NCBI GenBank assembly: GCA_947599835.1
Contig: CANQFQ010000011.1
Coordinates: forward strand, 1 to 52,914
From: an uncultured Bacilli bacterium
GTDB taxonomy: Bacteria; Bacillota_I; Bacilli_A; RFN20; CAG-631
DNA: 52,914 bases
Reading direction: 5' to 3'
Part shown: piece by piece, positions 51,495 to 52,914 of the stretch
Numbering within the stretch: position 1 is the first letter of the stretch
How the letters are laid out: each line of letters opens with the position of its first letter
Program-made: the position numbers and the translations under genes
The notes under the pieces: model-generated
Told to the model about the DNA's origin: nothing
What the model saw: the letters and a program-made list of their open reading frames with translations, nothing else
The model's database searches: none

Positions 51495-52853
51495 TTTTGT
51501 CATTGCCAAGATTGAATGCTTCATTTTTTTCATATAGGAAAAATAACATAAAAAAGATGCTATCATAGAAATTACCCAGCCAATTTCAAAGCCAACACCA
51601 ATGGCATCATAGCCAAGGGCAGTCGATAAAGCATAAGAAACACCCACACGAATGACTAAATCTAATAACGTACAAAACATAAATGCCTTCATTTGCTTTG
51701 CTCCTCTTAAAACGCCATCACTAATAATTTTAATGGTAACGAAGAAATAAAAAGGAACTACTAGAATTAAGAATCGTTGTCCTGCTTTAATTACCGCATG
51801 AATATCTTCTCCTTCAGTACCTTGAATAAATAATGAAATAATTTGCTTAGAAAAGATTAATACGATGAAAACAATGAAAGCAATCAAACTAAGGCTTAAG
51901 ATTAACATAATATGATAGCCTTTTTTTACTCTTTCTATATCTTGATTACCGAGGTTTTGAGCAGTATAACTCGACATTGAATTCGCTAATGTAAAAATAG
52001 ACATGATTGCTAATGAATTAATTTTTAACGCCGTGGCATAACCATCTAATACTTCCGTTCCATAGCCATTTACTAGGGATTGAACCATTAATTGTCCGAT
52101 AGAAACAAAAGATTGTTGTAAAACGCTTGGAATCGCAATTTTCATCATTGCTCTTAATTGTTGCCAATCAAATTTTTCATATTTTTCTGTAACTGTAATA
52201 CTTTTTAATCGATGAATTAACAATAAAATTGCTACCATTGAAGCAATACTTTGAGCAATAAATGTGGCCCATGCCACACCTAAAACAACATTATTAAAAA
52301 GATAAGCAAACGCAATATCCAAGCCAATATTTGATACCGAAGAGCCAATCAATAAATATAATGTGGTTTTTGAATCGCCAAGCCCTGTAAAAATAGCATT
52401 TGCAATATTATAAATAAATAAAAAGAAAAAACCAAAAATATAAATTTGCAAATAGCTTTTTGCATCTTGCATTACATTTTCAGGAGTATTTAAAATTTCT
52501 AATATGGGTTTTACAATAAAAATACCCACGATAGTACAAATAAATGCAATCACAATAAGTGAAATAATTGCCGTTGAAATCGTAGTTTTTAATTTCTTAT
52601 AGTCCTTAGCACCAAATAAGTTAGATATCACTACTGAACTTCCTAAAGTTCCACCCACCGCAATCGCAACAAATAAATTGGTTACTGGAGTGGAAGCAGA
52701 TAAAGCACCGAGGGCTTTAACTCCTCCAAAATTACCTGCAACAATTGAATCGGCTAAATTATACATTTGTTGAAAAACCATCGAGAGTAACATAGGTAAA
52801 GCAAAAACAATCAAAACTTTGACAGGATTTCCTTTAGTTAAATCTTTAATCAT
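51492..52853 (-). CDS. MATE family multidrug/Na+ antiporter
   Basis: The start at 52851-52853 follows GAAGGTGAAG; an ATG seven codons earlier lacks a site. The 453-residue protein has about 12 membrane segments in two related halves. MATE marks are ALPMLLSMVFQQMYNLADSIV (about 18-38), ALSASTPVTNLF, and ALPSVLQQSF-like AIPSVLQQSFVSIGQLMVQ in the second half. It resembles the DinF/NorM-related group common in Firmicutes. The exported substrate is unknown. A TATAAT about 25 bases upstream of 52874 may be its -10. Confidence 0.94.
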   Translation of the reverse strand: MIKDLTKGNPVKVLIVFALPMLLSMVFQQMYNLADSIVAGNFGGVKALGALSASTPVTNLFVAIAVGGTLGSSVVISNLFGAKDYKKLKTTISTAIISLIVIAFICTIVGIFIVKPILEILNTPENVMQDAKSYLQIYIFGFFFLFIYNIANAIFTGLGDSKTTLYLLIGSSVSNIGLDIAFAYLFNNVVLGVAWATFIAQSIASMVAILLLIHRLKSITVTEKYEKFDWQQLRAMMKIAIPSVLQQSFVSIGQLMVQSLVNGYGTEVLDGYATALKINSLAIMSIFTLANSMSSYTAQNLGNQDIERVKKGYHIMLILSLSLIAFIVFIVLIFSKQIISLFIQGTEGEDIHAVIKAGQRFLILVVPFYFFVTIKIISDGVLRGAKQMKAFMFCTLLDLVIRVGVSYALSTALGYDAIGVGFEIGWVISMIASFLCYFSYMKKMKHSILAMTK

Positions 52854-52914
52854 TGCTTGCTTCACCTTCTTCATTCAAACATGCAACATTATATCATAAA
52901 AATATTCTAAAAAA

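Overview
The window looks like chromosomal DNA from a strongly AT-rich, low-GC Gram-positive bacterium of the Bacilli/Erysipelotrichia/RF39 type. The evidence is Bacillus-like gene neighbourhoods (truB-ribF-rpsO; pth-mfd-...-tilS-ftsH-hslO; thrS with a T-box; trmB next to an M42 peptidase and a ytpR-like gene), sigma-A type promoters, a CIRCE element, tRNAs with encoded CCA, and ribosome binding sites of the GGAGG and GGTGAT types. UGA acts as a stop (for example at the end of truB) and Trp is TGG, so the code is the standard bacterial one, not the Mycoplasma code. Species assignment is not possible from the sequence alone.

Layout. 1-2038: a leucine-rich-repeat surface lipoprotein that runs off the left edge. 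2175-6756: a thrS-trmB-M42 peptidase-ytpR operon ending in a small unknown gene, started by a T-box leader. 6844-8479: a glutamine-amidotransferase-like hydrolase, a TspO homologue and an unknown membrane protein. 8480-9232: a decayed coding remnant and a Pro-Arg-Cys tRNA operon. 9473-11736: two aldo/keto reductases with ferredoxin-like tails. 11788-12046: a tiny type II CRISPR array with a tracrRNA built into its end. 12138-19739: an L,D-transpeptidase lipoprotein, a second M42 peptidase, the rpsO-ribF-truB cluster, a Cys-rich DUF11-like protein, a four-repeat lipoprotein and a tRNA methyltransferase. 19985-22817: an ECF sigma factor, an anti-sigma-like protein and a secreted Cys-peptidase-like protein. 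22997-27399: htpG under CIRCE, an alpha/beta hydrolase and a GH13 glucosidase. 27468-39441: a long minus-strand run from pth through mfd, tilS, ftsH and hslO to a phosphoesterase and a degenerate GGDEF/EAL protein. 39605-45283: small membrane proteins, a cyclodeaminase-like protein, a Na/Pi cotransporter and a zinc/cadmium efflux unit. 45319-52853: a small membrane protein, a NatAB-like ABC exporter behind a promoter with a run of eight G, a GH26-like lipoprotein, a DUF1846 protein and a MATE transporter.

The most notable element is the CRISPR locus at 11788-12046. Two 36-base repeats and two spacers read on the minus strand. The element one spacer further on, which would look like a third repeat, is on the plus strand an anti-repeat followed by a small hairpin and a terminator, which is the architecture of a tracrRNA. 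No cas gene is present in the window, so this is an orphan guide locus, either a relic or a trans-acting guide source for a Cas9 encoded elsewhere.

Second-tier signals are the G8 tract inside the natAB promoter spacer (possible phase variation), a 5'-terminal Shine-Dalgarno plus hairpin in front of the four-repeat lipoprotein (possible mRNA stabiliser), and the uncharacterised ECF sigma/anti-sigma/peptidase unit. Most of the remaining content is housekeeping.
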